From Marinobacter sp. ATCH36 (GTDB lineage Bacteria; Pseudomonadota; Gammaproteobacteria; Pseudomonadales; Oleiphilaceae), in the NCBI RefSeq assembly GCF_023555055.1, contig NZ_JAMJPL010000001.1:248001-312000 (forward strand): a stretch of 64,000 nucleotides of DNA, written 5' to 3'. Under the pieces are notes generated by a model. That model ran no database searches. It saw nothing but the letters and a program-made list of their open reading frames with translations, and was not told the DNA's origin. Within the stretch, counting starts at the first letter, position 1; each line of letters begins with the position of its first letter. A program made the translations under genes and the position numbers. Positions 46,114-55,069 of this stretch are shown piece after piece.

Positions 46114-46562
46114 TTGCGGTCGCCAGGCTGGCGATTGTCGTTGGCATCGCAGGGTTACTGCCATTTCTCGCAGCGGTACTCGGCCTGTTCATGATGCCCG
46201 CCAAAAGCGTGGTCATCATCAGCTACTTCTATCTGTATAGTGCCGGCATCCTGGCTTTTATGGCAGGTATTTACTGGCCTCTGGCCATGCAACTGGAAAA
46301 CCGGTGCTACCCGATTTCACCACTTGTCACCATGCTGCTCAGCCAGGTTTTTTTCGTCTCAGCCGGCATAGGATTGTTACTTCCGGTTCCCGTACAGATT
46401 GTGCTGTACACCGTCGCATATATGGGACTATACGTGGTTGATGCCCGCTGGATGAAAGGATACTGGCCGGATTGGTATCTGAAACTTCGGCTGGCACTGA
46501 CCGGTGTCGTATTGTTGTGCCAGGTAGCGGCCGGCACCTGGTTTTTTATGGCACATGGCTGA
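46110..46562 (+). CDS. DUF3429-like inner-membrane protein
   Basis: A 150-residue protein with about five hydrophobic helices (LAIVVGIAGLLPFLAAVLG at the start; SYFYLYSAGILAFMAGIYW in the middle; final helix at about 125-147). Layout and motifs fit DUF3429. Starts at a GTG overlapping the previous stop, so the two genes form a coupled pair. Function unknown. Converges on the sigma-factor gene. Confidence 0.75.
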   Translation: MIAVARLAIVVGIAGLLPFLAAVLGLFMMPAKSVVIISYFYLYSAGILAFMAGIYWPLAMQLENRCYPISPLVTMLLSQVFFVSAGIGLLLPVPVQIVLYTVAYMGLYVVDARWMKGYWPDWYLKLRLALTGVVLLCQVAAGTWFFMAHG

Positions 46563-46600
46563 GTCTGCAATGATTCAAGCCCCCATTCCATGTAGCAAGA

Positions 46601-46629
46601 GATGCTCCGGCACCTAACTCCGGAGCATC
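46601..46629 (-). terminator. Hairpin at end of sigma-factor gene
   Basis: Perfect 10-bp arms (GATGCTCCGG / CCGGAGCATC) with a 9-nt loop that contains the sigma gene stop codon. The following TCTTGCT is only weakly T-rich. Likely a terminator or shared barrier for the convergent genes. Confidence 0.5.
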
Positions 46630-47612
46630 TGATCAGGGCTTTCAACCAGAGTTCTCAGTTTCTTGAGAGCACCCTTTTCGATCTGCCTTACCCGCTCGCG
46701 GCTAATACCCAGGTGATCAGAAATCACCTGCAGGGTCTCTGGCTCTGGCAGGCCAAGCCCAAAACGACGGGCAAGAACGTCTTTTTCCCGCGAGCTGAGA
46801 TCGGCCAGCAGCGTTGCCAGTGTTCGCTTACGGTCCCGATGGACCATGTCGTGATCCGGCGCGGACTGCTCACCTGCGCTGAGGCTGTCACCCAGAGTGA
46901 TACTACCTTCGGTGGTGACGGGCATATCCACAGACACTTCCATGCTCGCCAAAGCACGCAGTTCACCAATACGTGACGGGGATACTTCGATTTCCTGCGC
47001 CAACTCGCTTTGTGATGGGGTGCGGCCCAGGGTCTGATGAAGCAGCAACGATTTTTTCTGCAGCAGGCGGATTTCGTCGACCACATTCTCAGGCGTATGC
47101 ACCAGGCGGGTACCCCGCTTCATGCACCGCTTGACCTCTTCGCTGATCCACCAGTAAGCGTAGGTGGAAAAACGAAACCCTTTGGTGGGGTCGAACCGCT
47201 CAACGGCTTTGATAAGGCCAACGTTTGCATCCTGGATTACATCCGACATGGGAATTCCGCGGTTGGCATAGCGCCTTGCGATGTGCACCGCAAGCCGCAG
47301 GTTGCTGCGGATGAGCCGCTGACGGCTGTCAGTGGCAAGATGATAGGCGCGACGACACCGGGTCGACAATGCGCAGGCATCCCCCAGGCTACCAATCACC
47401 TCGCGGAAGGTTTGGGGTGTATCTTCCGGCAAACCGATCTCTGCCGAGATAATCCGGTAGCAGAAGGACAATCTGCGTGAAAGACGGCGCTCGCCTTCGT
47501 TGGTCAATAACTCGTAACGGGACGCATCCCTGAAGTACAGCCCCACAAGGGATTCCGTTTCGCCGGAGTGGGCTATGGTCGGAGACGGTCCCGGGCTCTG
47601 AAGTTCAGTCAT
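46614..47612 (-). CDS. Group 2 sigma-70 factor (RpoS-like)
   Basis: A 332-residue sigma factor. Region 2 includes NLRLAVHIARRYANRGIPMSDVIQDANVGL and the -10 recognition helix TYAYWWISEEVKRCM; region 3 follows (GRTPSQSELAQEIEV); region 4 has LSSREKDVLARRFGL and the -35 helix ISRERVRQIEKGALKKL. It lacks the long RpoD N-terminal region, so it is a non-essential alternative factor like RpoS; whether it is RpoS itself is unclear. The ATG (MTELQSPG) avoids a 31-codon extension over the ask stop. Encoded 67 nt downstream of ask in the ectoine operon direction. Confidence 0.85.
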   Translation of the reverse strand: MTELQSPGPSPTIAHSGETESLVGLYFRDASRYELLTNEGERRLSRRLSFCYRIISAEIGLPEDTPQTFREVIGSLGDACALSTRCRRAYHLATDSRQRLIRSNLRLAVHIARRYANRGIPMSDVIQDANVGLIKAVERFDPTKGFRFSTYAYWWISEEVKRCMKRGTRLVHTPENVVDEIRLLQKKSLLLHQTLGRTPSQSELAQEIEVSPSRIGELRALASMEVSVDMPVTTEGSITLGDSLSAGEQSAPDHDMVHRDRKRTLATLLADLSSREKDVLARRFGLGLPEPETLQVISDHLGISRERVRQIEKGALKKLRTLVESPDQMLRS

Positions 47613-47679
47613 GGCACAGGTTCCGATCGTAAATTTATAAGAAATACGAGCGGAACGGTGCCATGGATCCCCGGCTGAG

Positions 47680-49122
47680 TTACGCCGCGACGATGGCGTA
47701 CTCATGGTTATAAGGCTCGATCAGCACCGCATGGAGGGCCACGATCGTCTTCTTGTAGGCGTCTTCATCCACCACAAACTGGATGTCCACCTGGCGCATA
47801 CACTGGTGCAAGGCCAGAACACTGATTTCCTCGTCCGCCAGGGCCTTGACCGACCGCGCCAGGATACCCGGTATTTTGATATCACTGCCAATGGCAGAAA
47901 CAATCGCTACCTTGCGGGTATTGATTTCGGCATTGGGGAACTCGTCTTTCAACGCACGCACCACCCGCTTGACGTGCTTGAGAGTGCTGTCAACGTAGTG
48001 GGTGATAGTGTTGGCATTGGTATCCTTCGACACGAAGCGCACCTTGAAGCGGCCAAGCACCTCGAGGATACGACGGTCAGAGCCGGGCTCGCCCTGCATG
48101 TCCTGATCGAATACTTCAATGGCAAACACACCCTTGTTGCCGGCAATGATCTCCACCTGCGGCTTCTCGCTGACGTAATCACCGGTGATCAGGGTGCCGG
48201 TGTGCTCCGGCTCAAAGGTATTCATCACCCGCAGCGGGATCTCGTTCTGGCGCATGCCCTTGCCGGCGCGGGGGTGGATGGCTTCCATACCCAGGTTCGC
48301 CAGCTGGTCGGCAACGTCGTAGTTGGTGCGGCCAAGGGGCACTACTTTGTCCGCACCCACGATATTGGGGTCGGCGGAGCTGAGGTGGTATTCCTTGTGA
48401 ATGATGGCCTCACGGGCATTGGTGATAACTGCCACACGGCTGAAGGTCATCTCGCTGTAGCCCCGGTCAAAGGTACGCATCAAGCCTTCACTGCACTGGG
48501 CGTAACCGGTGACGATGGGCAGTTCGCGAGTCAGGTCTACCGCATCGAACGCCTGTTTGAGCTTTTCATCCAACGGCAGAAGCTCGTTGTCGCGCCAGCC
48601 TGTCAGGTCCACAAACCGTGCGTTTATACCTTCCTGCTGGAGTTTCAGAGCAGTGTTGAATGCGCTGTGCGCTTCACCAATACCCGCAAGCATTTCCCGA
48701 ACCGTCAGCAGGTGCTCTTCCAGCTGGAACTGGCCATAGGAGCAAAGGCGCTGCAGATCAATCAGGCAACCACGAACGCCCTCGATCCGGTCAGTAATGA
48801 ACTGGTCCGCCTGCTGCTTGAGCATGGGATCATGGAACAGCTCGCCGTTGATGTCGGTGAGGAATTTGATCAGCTTGGTAAGATCGTCACCCCAGGCCCA
48901 GTCCGATTCCGCATCAGCAAACAGGGCATAAACGCCCGGCTCACCGGTTTTCTTGTGTTCCAACAGTTCGTCGGTGACACCGCCGTAGGCGGAGACCACG
49001 AAAATGCGCTGGTAGAGGTCGTCTTTTTCGCGGCCGCCGAAAATGATGTTGTCGCGTACAGCCTCATAGTTGCTCATCGAGGTGCCGCCAATCTTCTCTA
49101 CGGTGTGTAGTTCGCTAGTCAT
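47680..49122 (-). CDS. ask: Aspartate kinase, ectoine-type (Ask_Ect)
   Basis: A 480-residue enzyme phosphorylating aspartate as the first step to aspartate-semialdehyde, the ectoine precursor. The N-terminal KIGGTSMSNYEAV is the ATP/aspartate motif; the C-terminus has ACT domains (KVAIVSAIGSDIKIPGILAR). The length and EAVRDNIIFG-style N-terminus fit the specialised feedback-resistant class found in ectoine clusters. It follows ectB by 51 nt with no ectC between them. Probable substrate supply for EctB. Confidence 0.9.
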   Translation of the reverse strand: MTSELHTVEKIGGTSMSNYEAVRDNIIFGGREKDDLYQRIFVVSAYGGVTDELLEHKKTGEPGVYALFADAESDWAWGDDLTKLIKFLTDINGELFHDPMLKQQADQFITDRIEGVRGCLIDLQRLCSYGQFQLEEHLLTVREMLAGIGEAHSAFNTALKLQQEGINARFVDLTGWRDNELLPLDEKLKQAFDAVDLTRELPIVTGYAQCSEGLMRTFDRGYSEMTFSRVAVITNAREAIIHKEYHLSSADPNIVGADKVVPLGRTNYDVADQLANLGMEAIHPRAGKGMRQNEIPLRVMNTFEPEHTGTLITGDYVSEKPQVEIIAGNKGVFAIEVFDQDMQGEPGSDRRILEVLGRFKVRFVSKDTNANTITHYVDSTLKHVKRVVRALKDEFPNAEINTRKVAIVSAIGSDIKIPGILARSVKALADEEISVLALHQCMRQVDIQFVVDEDAYKKTIVALHAVLIEPYNHEYAIVAA

Positions 49123-49173
49123 AGTGTTACCGTCGTTATCGTGCAGAATGAATTTTTGGGGATGGCAGGCGCC

Positions 49174-50442
49174 TCAGGACGCCTTGCTCATTCCTTCCTG
49201 CATGATTTCATCCACGCTTTGAGCTAGCAGTTTAGCACCTTTGCGCAGATCATCCTCGCTGGTCGTCAGCGGCATCAAGCATTTGATCACTTCGTCATTG
49301 GGACCACTGGTTTCGATAATCAGCCCCTTTTCAAAGGCACGGCTGGTGATCTTGTCCGTCAGCTCGGCATGGGTAGCTTCAATGCCGCGCATCAGGCCAC
49401 GTCCCTTAATGCGAAATTCGCCAGGGTACTTGTCGCAGATGGCCTGCAGGCCGTCACCAAGCACCTTCGTTTTAACCTTCACTTCATTGGTAAAGGCATC
49501 GTCTTTCCAGTAGGTCTCAACGGCAGCACGGGCCGTCACGAAAGCCATGTTGTTGCCACGGAAGGTGCCGTTGTGCTCACCCGAACTCCAGATATCAAGC
49601 TCCGGCTTGAACAACACCAGCGCCATGGGCAGGCCATAACCACTCAGTGACTTGGAAACGGTGACAATATCTGGCTTGATGCCGGCAAACTCAAAGCTGA
49701 AGAACTCTCCGGTACGTCCGTTTCCGGCCTGGATATCGTCCAGGATCAACAGGATATCGTGCTTCTTGCACAGCTTCTCAAGGCCCTGAAGCCACTCGGC
49801 ACGGGCGGCATTCAACCCGCCTTCACCCTGAACCGCCTCGACAATAACCGCAGCCGGAAGCTCAAAGCCGGAAGATCCGTCGGACAGCACTTTATCCATG
49901 ATTTCCAGGGTGTCCACGTTTTCACCCAGATAGCCGTCATAGAACATGAAATCTACATTACCGAGCGGGGTACCAGCGCCGCCTCGGTGGTGCTTGTTAC
50001 CCGTGGCGGCAACCGCACCCATGGTCACACCGTGGAAACCATTGGTGAAGGAGATAATACCGTTACGGCCCTTCACCTTGCGGGCCAGTTTAAGGGCCGC
50101 TTCTACACAGTTGGTACCGGTAGGGCCAGTGAACTGCATTTTGTAGTTCAGGCCACGAGGATCCAGGATGTGCTTCTTATAAGACGCAATAAAATCATGC
50201 TTGGCAGTGGTGAACATATCCAGGCCCTGGCTGACACCATCGTTTTCAATGTACTCCAGCAACGCTTTTTTGAGAATGTCGTTGTTGTGGCCATAGTTCA
50301 GTGACCCGGCGCCGGCCAGAAAATCCAGATATTCCTTACCGTCCTCGGTGTAAAGGTGCGCGTTCTTGGCGCGATTGAAAATCACCGGAAAGGCACGGGA
50401 ATAAACACGTACTTCGGATTCAGTCGACTTGAAAAGTTCCAT
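49174..50442 (-). CDS. ectB: Diaminobutyrate-2-oxoglutarate aminotransferase
   Basis: A 422-residue PLP enzyme converting aspartate-semialdehyde to L-2,4-diaminobutyrate. Class III aminotransferase features: [40 protein letters not shown] and the PLP lysine in [15 protein letters not shown]. The ATG chosen ([19 protein letters not shown]) has AGAGG 7 nt upstream and gives the normal EctB length; the frame extends 16 codons upstream. Second gene of ectA-ectB-ask. Confidence 0.95.
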   Translation of the reverse strand: MELFKSTESEVRVYSRAFPVIFNRAKNAHLYTEDGKEYLDFLAGAGSLNYGHNNDILKKALLEYIENDGVSQGLDMFTTAKHDFIASYKKHILDPRGLNYKMQFTGPTGTNCVEAALKLARKVKGRNGIISFTNGFHGVTMGAVAATGNKHHRGGAGTPLGNVDFMFYDGYLGENVDTLEIMDKVLSDGSSGFELPAAVIVEAVQGEGGLNAARAEWLQGLEKLCKKHDILLILDDIQAGNGRTGEFFSFEFAGIKPDIVTVSKSLSGYGLPMALVLFKPELDIWSSGEHNGTFRGNNMAFVTARAAVETYWKDDAFTNEVKVKTKVLGDGLQAICDKYPGEFRIKGRGLMRGIEATHAELTDKITSRAFEKGLIIETSGPNDEVIKCLMPLTTSEDDLRKGAKLLAQSVDEIMQEGMSKAS

Positions 50443-50573
50443 GATCTTGCCTCTTAGCATGTCAGGTTCGAGGTAGTTGTGCGGGGGCACGTTGGTTGAG
50501 GCCGTGGTGACAGATTCACCTCAGCAATCTGCCGGCCAGTCCAAACAGGGATATCGATCGTTCGGGAAGGTTG

Positions 50574-51089
50574 CTATGCCGGTTTCGTGAAAGGCCCTAT
50601 GCGAAGCAGAAACTCAGAGTCGTGCTTGCCACCGAAGTGGGTGTCTTTCTCAAAGTGCTCTTGATAGGTGAGCTCGGCACCCATATCGCGTGCGAAAGAC
50701 CGGAACAGCGCCCAAGAAGCCTCATTGTCTTCGGTGATGGTGGTTTCCATATGGGTCACATCTTTACACGCATCCCGGGAAACAATCGCCTTCAGCATTC
50801 GCTTGGCCAGACCCTGCCCACGACCTTTCTCGTGAACGGCGACCTGCCAGACAAATACGGTTTCAGGCTGCTGCGGGGGAATATATCCGGAAATAAAGCC
50901 GACCAGATCGTCGTCTATCTCCGCCGCCACGCCAGTTTCGGCAAAGTGGCTGCACTGCAGGAGGTTGCAGTAGATCGAGTTGGGGTCCAGCGGCGGGCAT
51001 TCTGCTACCAGCTGGTGAAGTCTGTAGCCATCATCCTTGACCGGTGTGCGGAGGTTGATGGCGGTGGTATTCGAGCCTTCTGATGTCAT
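50574..51089 (-). CDS. ectA: L-2,4-diaminobutyrate N-acetyltransferase
   Basis: A 171-residue GNAT acetyltransferase making N-gamma-acetyl-diaminobutyrate. Motifs: LRTPVKDDGYRLHQLVAECPPLD at the N-terminus, acetyl-CoA loop VHEKGRGQGLAKRML, and ITEDNEASWALFRSFA. Normal EctA length. First gene of the operon, behind a strong sigma70 promoter. The ATG chosen begins MTSEGSNTT; a TTG seven codons upstream is also possible because GAGGCG lies nearer to it. EctC, which would cyclise the product to ectoine, is not in this window. Confidence 0.93.
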   Translation of the reverse strand: MTSEGSNTTAINLRTPVKDDGYRLHQLVAECPPLDPNSIYCNLLQCSHFAETGVAAEIDDDLVGFISGYIPPQQPETVFVWQVAVHEKGRGQGLAKRMLKAIVSRDACKDVTHMETTITEDNEASWALFRSFARDMGAELTYQEHFEKDTHFGGKHDSEFLLRIGPFTKPA

Positions 51090-51124
51090 AACGTGATCGA
51101 TTCGCCTCAAAAAGTTAGCGTAGA

Positions 51125-51152
51125 ATTATATAGACCACAAAATATATTTCAA
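51125..51152 (-). promoter_or_regulatory. Sigma70 promoter of ectA
   Basis: On the minus strand TTGAAA and a perfect TATAAT are separated by 16 nt, within an AT-rich stretch. The predicted start is about 30 nt before the ectA ATG. Osmotic induction is typical for ect promoters, but no specific regulator site is evident and no ectR gene is adjacent. Confidence 0.7.
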
Positions 51153-51238
51153 GTCAGGCTTACAGGATGCGCACCCAGAAATGCCGGCCTGCTCTTTAAG
51201 AATAGACCCGATTCTGGCGGGCGCCAGTGACAAATTCG

Positions 51239-52189
51239 TTAAACAACGAAAGGAAAAACAACATCGTCTGTAGCCAGGGATGTCCCCGCCACTATACGGC
51301 TACGGTAAGATACGGCAGCGGCCGAATCACCAGGCCACAACCGGTCGAATCGGGGCAACCAGGCATCCAGATCGTAGGCTACGGGCATAAGGGACACGTT
51401 CAGCCCTCGCCACTCAAAACCGGAAACAGGCTCAGACGCCGGACTTGTCAGTCCAATGCGCGTAATCAGCCCCCGCGGGTCATGCTTCAGATTCCCCATA
51501 CCCGCCGAGCCGTTGTTCACCACGACGCGGCTTCGCCCTTCAATGGTTCCCGACCAGAGTACCGGCAGGCAGGTGTGGGTGGAAACAATCACATCAGCAC
51601 CGGAGTCACCGAACCATTCCGCGAGCTTCAATTCGTTGCCGGCAACAAAGGATTCATGGGCCAGCCCCCAGCCAGCCAGGGACTCGGGATCACCATGCAC
51701 CACCAAAACCTTTAGGCCTCCAAACAACAGGCATCGATAGCGGGGTAACAGGCGAAGTCGCTCCTGGATGTCGGGGTGATCCCCGGCCACGCCCTGCAGC
51801 CGCTCCATCATGCTATTGGAGCGCTCGACCACGCCCTGATCTACAAAATCCGGATAGGCACACCCGCATCCCGCCCCGTCATTGGGGTTGGCCAGTTCAT
51901 AATCGACGTTGCCAAGGCTGGCGGTATGACCCAGCACACGACTGTTGATTTCCCGGAACAGGCTGTCGCTGGCGTTAAACCAGTTGAAGTCCCCATTGAA
52001 CACCAGCCTGACCCTGTGCCCCTGCTGCTGCTCGGCCAGCGCCATCCGTTCGATTTCATCAAGCGCGTAAGGATTTCCATAGAGCCCACCGATGACGTAG
52101 AGCACATCTTCAGTGACCTTGTCGGGCGTCCGGCACAGGTCCGAAGGCTTATATCGATAGGCAAGGGGACAACTTCGGCCTTCGTTCAT
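51239..52189 (-). CDS. Calcineurin-like metallophosphoesterase
   Basis: A 316-residue protein with the metallophosphoesterase motif series in order: a degenerate first motif (VIGGLYGN rather than DxHG), FNGDFNWF (GD), GNVDYELA (GNxD), VVHGDPES (GH-type, HGD) and STHTCLP. Probably cytoplasmic and acts on a phosphomono- or diester. Motif I has Gly-Gly-Leu-Tyr where Asp-x-His is usual, so one metal site may be altered. It starts 8 nt after the symporter stop, so the two are likely an operon. Confidence 0.78.
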   Translation of the reverse strand: MNEGRSCPLAYRYKPSDLCRTPDKVTEDVLYVIGGLYGNPYALDEIERMALAEQQQGHRVRLVFNGDFNWFNASDSLFREINSRVLGHTASLGNVDYELANPNDGAGCGCAYPDFVDQGVVERSNSMMERLQGVAGDHPDIQERLRLLPRYRCLLFGGLKVLVVHGDPESLAGWGLAHESFVAGNELKLAEWFGDSGADVIVSTHTCLPVLWSGTIEGRSRVVVNNGSAGMGNLKHDPRGLITRIGLTSPASEPVSGFEWRGLNVSLMPVAYDLDAWLPRFDRLWPGDSAAAVSYRSRIVAGTSLATDDVVFPFVV

Positions 52190-52197
52190 GGCGGAAC

Positions 52198-53601
52198 CTA
52201 CGCCTCGCCGGTTGCAAGTGCGCGCCCCGCCAGCCTGCGGGCCACCAGGGGCAGGAAGAAGCCAACTGAGCAGATCAGGAAACCATAGGCGTTGACGCCA
52301 AGCAGCATGGCGTAAGCTCCTTCACCGATGGCCCAGCTCGACGGGATAAGCCCCACTGCCAGCAACACACCCAGCCCCAGCCCGGTCCAGAAACTCAGGT
52401 GAAAACTCCAGGGCGACCAGCGTGTGAACCCGTAAAACAGAAACACCGGCGCCAGCCCCATCACCATGGTGCCGGAGATGGTAGTGGCCTTGAGAATATC
52501 GGTACCGGCAAACATTGGCAGGTTACCCAGCAGCGCAAACACGATCATGATAATCGCCCCAACCCGCACGCTGGGCAGCCGGTCCGTCGCCCGCTTCGCC
52601 AGCCGCGGCAGGTCCACCGCCAGGGATTTGGCCAGTGAGCTGAAGGTGGAATCCAGCGTGGAACCGGCGGAGGTCATCATCACCACACTCATAAAGAACA
52701 ACGCCGCCAGCCCCAGCGATTGCCCTACAGCCGCCGGCGCGTTACCCATGGCCTCGATACCGTTCAGGCGGGCGTGCACGCCCACCAGGCTGAAGATAAA
52801 CACCGCCACAAAACCCAGCAGGCCGGCGACCACAAAGCTCTTGAGCATGGTTTTCTCTTTGTTCACAAAGCCCCGGTCAGTCAGAACCGGATCGTGGAAG
52901 GGGTAGCTGAACATCTGCAACAGCGCCACCAACAACAGGTCAAAACCGGCATTCAGCTTGAACTCACCGTTGGTCAGCAAGGCGCTGGTGTCGTTGGCAG
53001 GCACAATCAGGAACAGAACGGCTCCGAGGAAGAACACAAACACAAACGCCTGAATCACATCGGTAAAAATCGACGACCGCAAACCGCCTTTCAGGCTGTA
53101 GGCCAGGGTGAAAGCCGTAAACAGCATCGCTGCCGTGTAATATTCCCACTGCCCCGGCAGCCCGAAATAGCCACCCACCACGGCGGTGTTGCTCCACACC
53201 TCGTTATACAACCGAATCAGAATCGCCGCCGCAAACGCCAGACTGGCTAGCCGCCCAAACCGCGACGTCAGAAAATCCTGCAGGCTACAAGCCCCGGTCT
53301 GGGTACGAATCAGATAGATGATATAACCGGCCACCGGAATCGACAGCCAGTAACTGGCATACGCCAGCCCCCCTGTTACCCCGTAGGCCGCCCCTAGGTT
53401 GGCCGCATTGGTCACCGACTTGGCAAAAATCCAGCTGATAAAAATACTCGCCGTCAGCGACCACTGCCCCACCGGATTACCCTGGTCGTCCGCGCCTTTA
53501 TAAAAAGAATTGGCGTTTTTACTCTTCGGCGACAGCACATACATCACCACCCCATAAACCACCAAGAATCCCCAAAACAGGGAGGCTTCCGTAGAGTTCA
53601 T
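52198..53601 (-). CDS. Sodium:solute symporter (SSS family)
   Basis: A 467-residue inner-membrane transporter with about 12-13 helices. Family features include SLTASIFISWIFAKSVTNAA near the start, GLAYASYWLSIPVAG, and STLDSTFSSLAKSLAVDL in the second half. It imports a small solute with Na+. The substrate is unknown; coupling to a metallophosphoesterase is unusual for osmolyte or amino-acid symporters. Near the ectoine genes, but there is no direct evidence that it carries ectoine. Confidence 0.88.
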   Translation of the reverse strand: MNSTEASLFWGFLVVYGVVMYVLSPKSKNANSFYKGADDQGNPVGQWSLTASIFISWIFAKSVTNAANLGAAYGVTGGLAYASYWLSIPVAGYIIYLIRTQTGACSLQDFLTSRFGRLASLAFAAAILIRLYNEVWSNTAVVGGYFGLPGQWEYYTAAMLFTAFTLAYSLKGGLRSSIFTDVIQAFVFVFFLGAVLFLIVPANDTSALLTNGEFKLNAGFDLLLVALLQMFSYPFHDPVLTDRGFVNKEKTMLKSFVVAGLLGFVAVFIFSLVGVHARLNGIEAMGNAPAAVGQSLGLAALFFMSVVMMTSAGSTLDSTFSSLAKSLAVDLPRLAKRATDRLPSVRVGAIIMIVFALLGNLPMFAGTDILKATTISGTMVMGLAPVFLFYGFTRWSPWSFHLSFWTGLGLGVLLAVGLIPSSWAIGEGAYAMLLGVNAYGFLICSVGFFLPLVARRLAGRALATGEA

Positions 53602-53673
53602 CGTCTGTCTTATCCTCGTTCTTTATCGGTTACCCGGGACTTTTCCGGTTTCCTCGAGAATGGAAGCTTGAGT

Positions 53674-53776
53674 CAGTGGTGGAGGGGGTTCGAAAAAACG
53701 CCCGTGAACCCATCCATGGGGGGCTTGGTCGCGCCGTCCATGGCGCTCCACATTTTTTGAACCCCCTCCACCACTG
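53674..53776. repeat. Palindromic repeat, family B
   Basis: Arms of about 24 bp (left starts CAGTGGTGGAGGGGGTTC, one bulged base) enclose a 54-nt centre with its own CCATGG-rich palindromes. Same size class and G-rich 5' arm as family A but unrelated core. Located with family A copy 5 in the 419-nt gene-free gap between the symporter and radical SAM genes; nothing else was seen in that gap. Confidence 0.8.
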
Positions 53777-53882
53777 CCTCTATCATCATCTGCAGCATGC
53801 CGTCCCCGATTTCCCGGGCGCAGCAACCATGCTCAATAAAAAGCGTTGTTTTACCCAACGAATTGCAGTGACTAACCGCGGT

Positions 53883-53969
53883 CTGGGGGTGGTGTTTTAT
53901 TTCCGCCAGGAAAAAGGTGTCTGAGCGAAGCGAGTTCTTTTTCCCAAGGAAATAAAACACCACCCCCAG
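53883..53969. repeat. Palindromic repeat family A, copy 5
   Basis: 22-nt perfectly complementary arms, left starting CTGGGGGTGGTGTTTTAT, with forward core (53916-53937). Longest arms of the five copies. Lies 51 nt downstream of the radical SAM gene stop. Confidence 0.85.
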
Positions 53970-54020
53970 GCCGCCAACTCCCAGCAACCAGTCCTAAACA
54001 GCCTAACTCCCAGCCCAGAC

Positions 54021-54983
54021 TCAGCCGGGCGCCGAACAACTGGCCCCAAACCGGTAACAGGCAAAACACCGGTGATGCCGCAACATGATGCGCTCGTCCA
54101 TGCTCTCGGCCAGGGTGCCACCCAGGTCATACTGCGGATCGTCGTCCACCAGCGTGCAGGCATAAACCCGAACCTGATCGTCGCGCTTCACCAGCATGCG
54201 GGTATAGGTACACATGAAGTGGGACCTGGCCTCCCTGGTAGGGTACTTTTCCATGCAGTTTTCGGTGATTTCCGGGCTGCCGTCTTCCGAGCCGGGTGTG
54301 CCCAGGTCCGGGAAGGCGGTGAAGGCCAGGGTTTCAGGGATGCGCCACTCTCGGAAGATGCTACGAAATGCATCTTCTACGTTGGCAACACTCTCGTCCG
54401 GATCGGTCTGCCGAGCGATAGACACCTCGAAGCCCTGGTCCACCAGCCAGCGGATGCCTTCCAGTGCCTTATCGAAGCTACCGTCGCCCCTGTCCACGTC
54501 GTGGCGGGCCCGGTCAGGGAAGTCCAGACTGACACGGAAGTGGATCGGGTAAGGGTTGTTCAGCAGCGGCATCACCTGGTGGCGACGCTTGAGGAGTGGG
54601 TCCGTGGCGTTGGTGAGCACGAAGCAGGGCCGGTGGTGGCTGGCGTAATCGAGGATGTTCACGAAATCACGGATCACAAACGGCTCGCCGCCGGTAAAGG
54701 AAAACTGTTCCACACCCATGTCCAGGGCTTCGTGGATAAACGGTTTCACGTCGCTCAGCTTCATGCCGGGAATGCGACCGTCGCCGGGATGTGAACCCTC
54801 AAGGCAGAACGGGCAGGCCAGGTTGCAGGCGGTGCCGGTGTGAATCCACAGTTCCTTGAGTTTGTCGGAATCAATATAGCCGCGCGGGTCGCCGTTGCGG
54901 GTATGGGTCCAGCTGTCGCGGGCCCGGGGTTCCAGTACTTCCACAACGGGGATACGTCTTTCGGCGGTTTGGGTCAGGGGCAT
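54021..54983 (-). CDS. Radical SAM protein
   Basis: A 320-residue radical S-adenosylmethionine enzyme. The cluster motif CxxxCxxC is Cys53, Cys57, Cys60 (CNLACPFC), with SFTGGEPFV as the SAM-binding GGE motif at about 97. The C-terminus has additional Cys residues (YACTLVDDD, RCFACYRFGASC) that could hold auxiliary clusters, as in SPASM-like enzymes. The reaction is unknown. Adjacent to the DedA-flavoprotein fusion in the same direction, 86 nt apart; a shared pathway is possible but not shown. Confidence 0.85.
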   Translation of the reverse strand: MPLTQTAERRIPVVEVLEPRARDSWTHTRNGDPRGYIDSDKLKELWIHTGTACNLACPFCLEGSHPGDGRIPGMKLSDVKPFIHEALDMGVEQFSFTGGEPFVIRDFVNILDYASHHRPCFVLTNATDPLLKRRHQVMPLLNNPYPIHFRVSLDFPDRARHDVDRGDGSFDKALEGIRWLVDQGFEVSIARQTDPDESVANVEDAFRSIFREWRIPETLAFTAFPDLGTPGSEDGSPEITENCMEKYPTREARSHFMCTYTRMLVKRDDQVRVYACTLVDDDPQYDLGGTLAESMDERIMLRHHRCFACYRFGASCSAPG

Positions 54984-55069
54984 AGCTGCTCCGTGTTCAT
55001 GATGAATCTTTGATAACTGACAAGCCGGGGGCGCAAGTGTTACACCACAAGCGCCCGCCCACCTTGTTT

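Noticed and set aside
47704..49110. Long open frame opposite ask (468 codons)
   Set aside because: It mirrors the ask codon pattern on the other strand and has no family resemblance or ribosome site. Ask, with clear kinase and ACT motifs, is the real gene.
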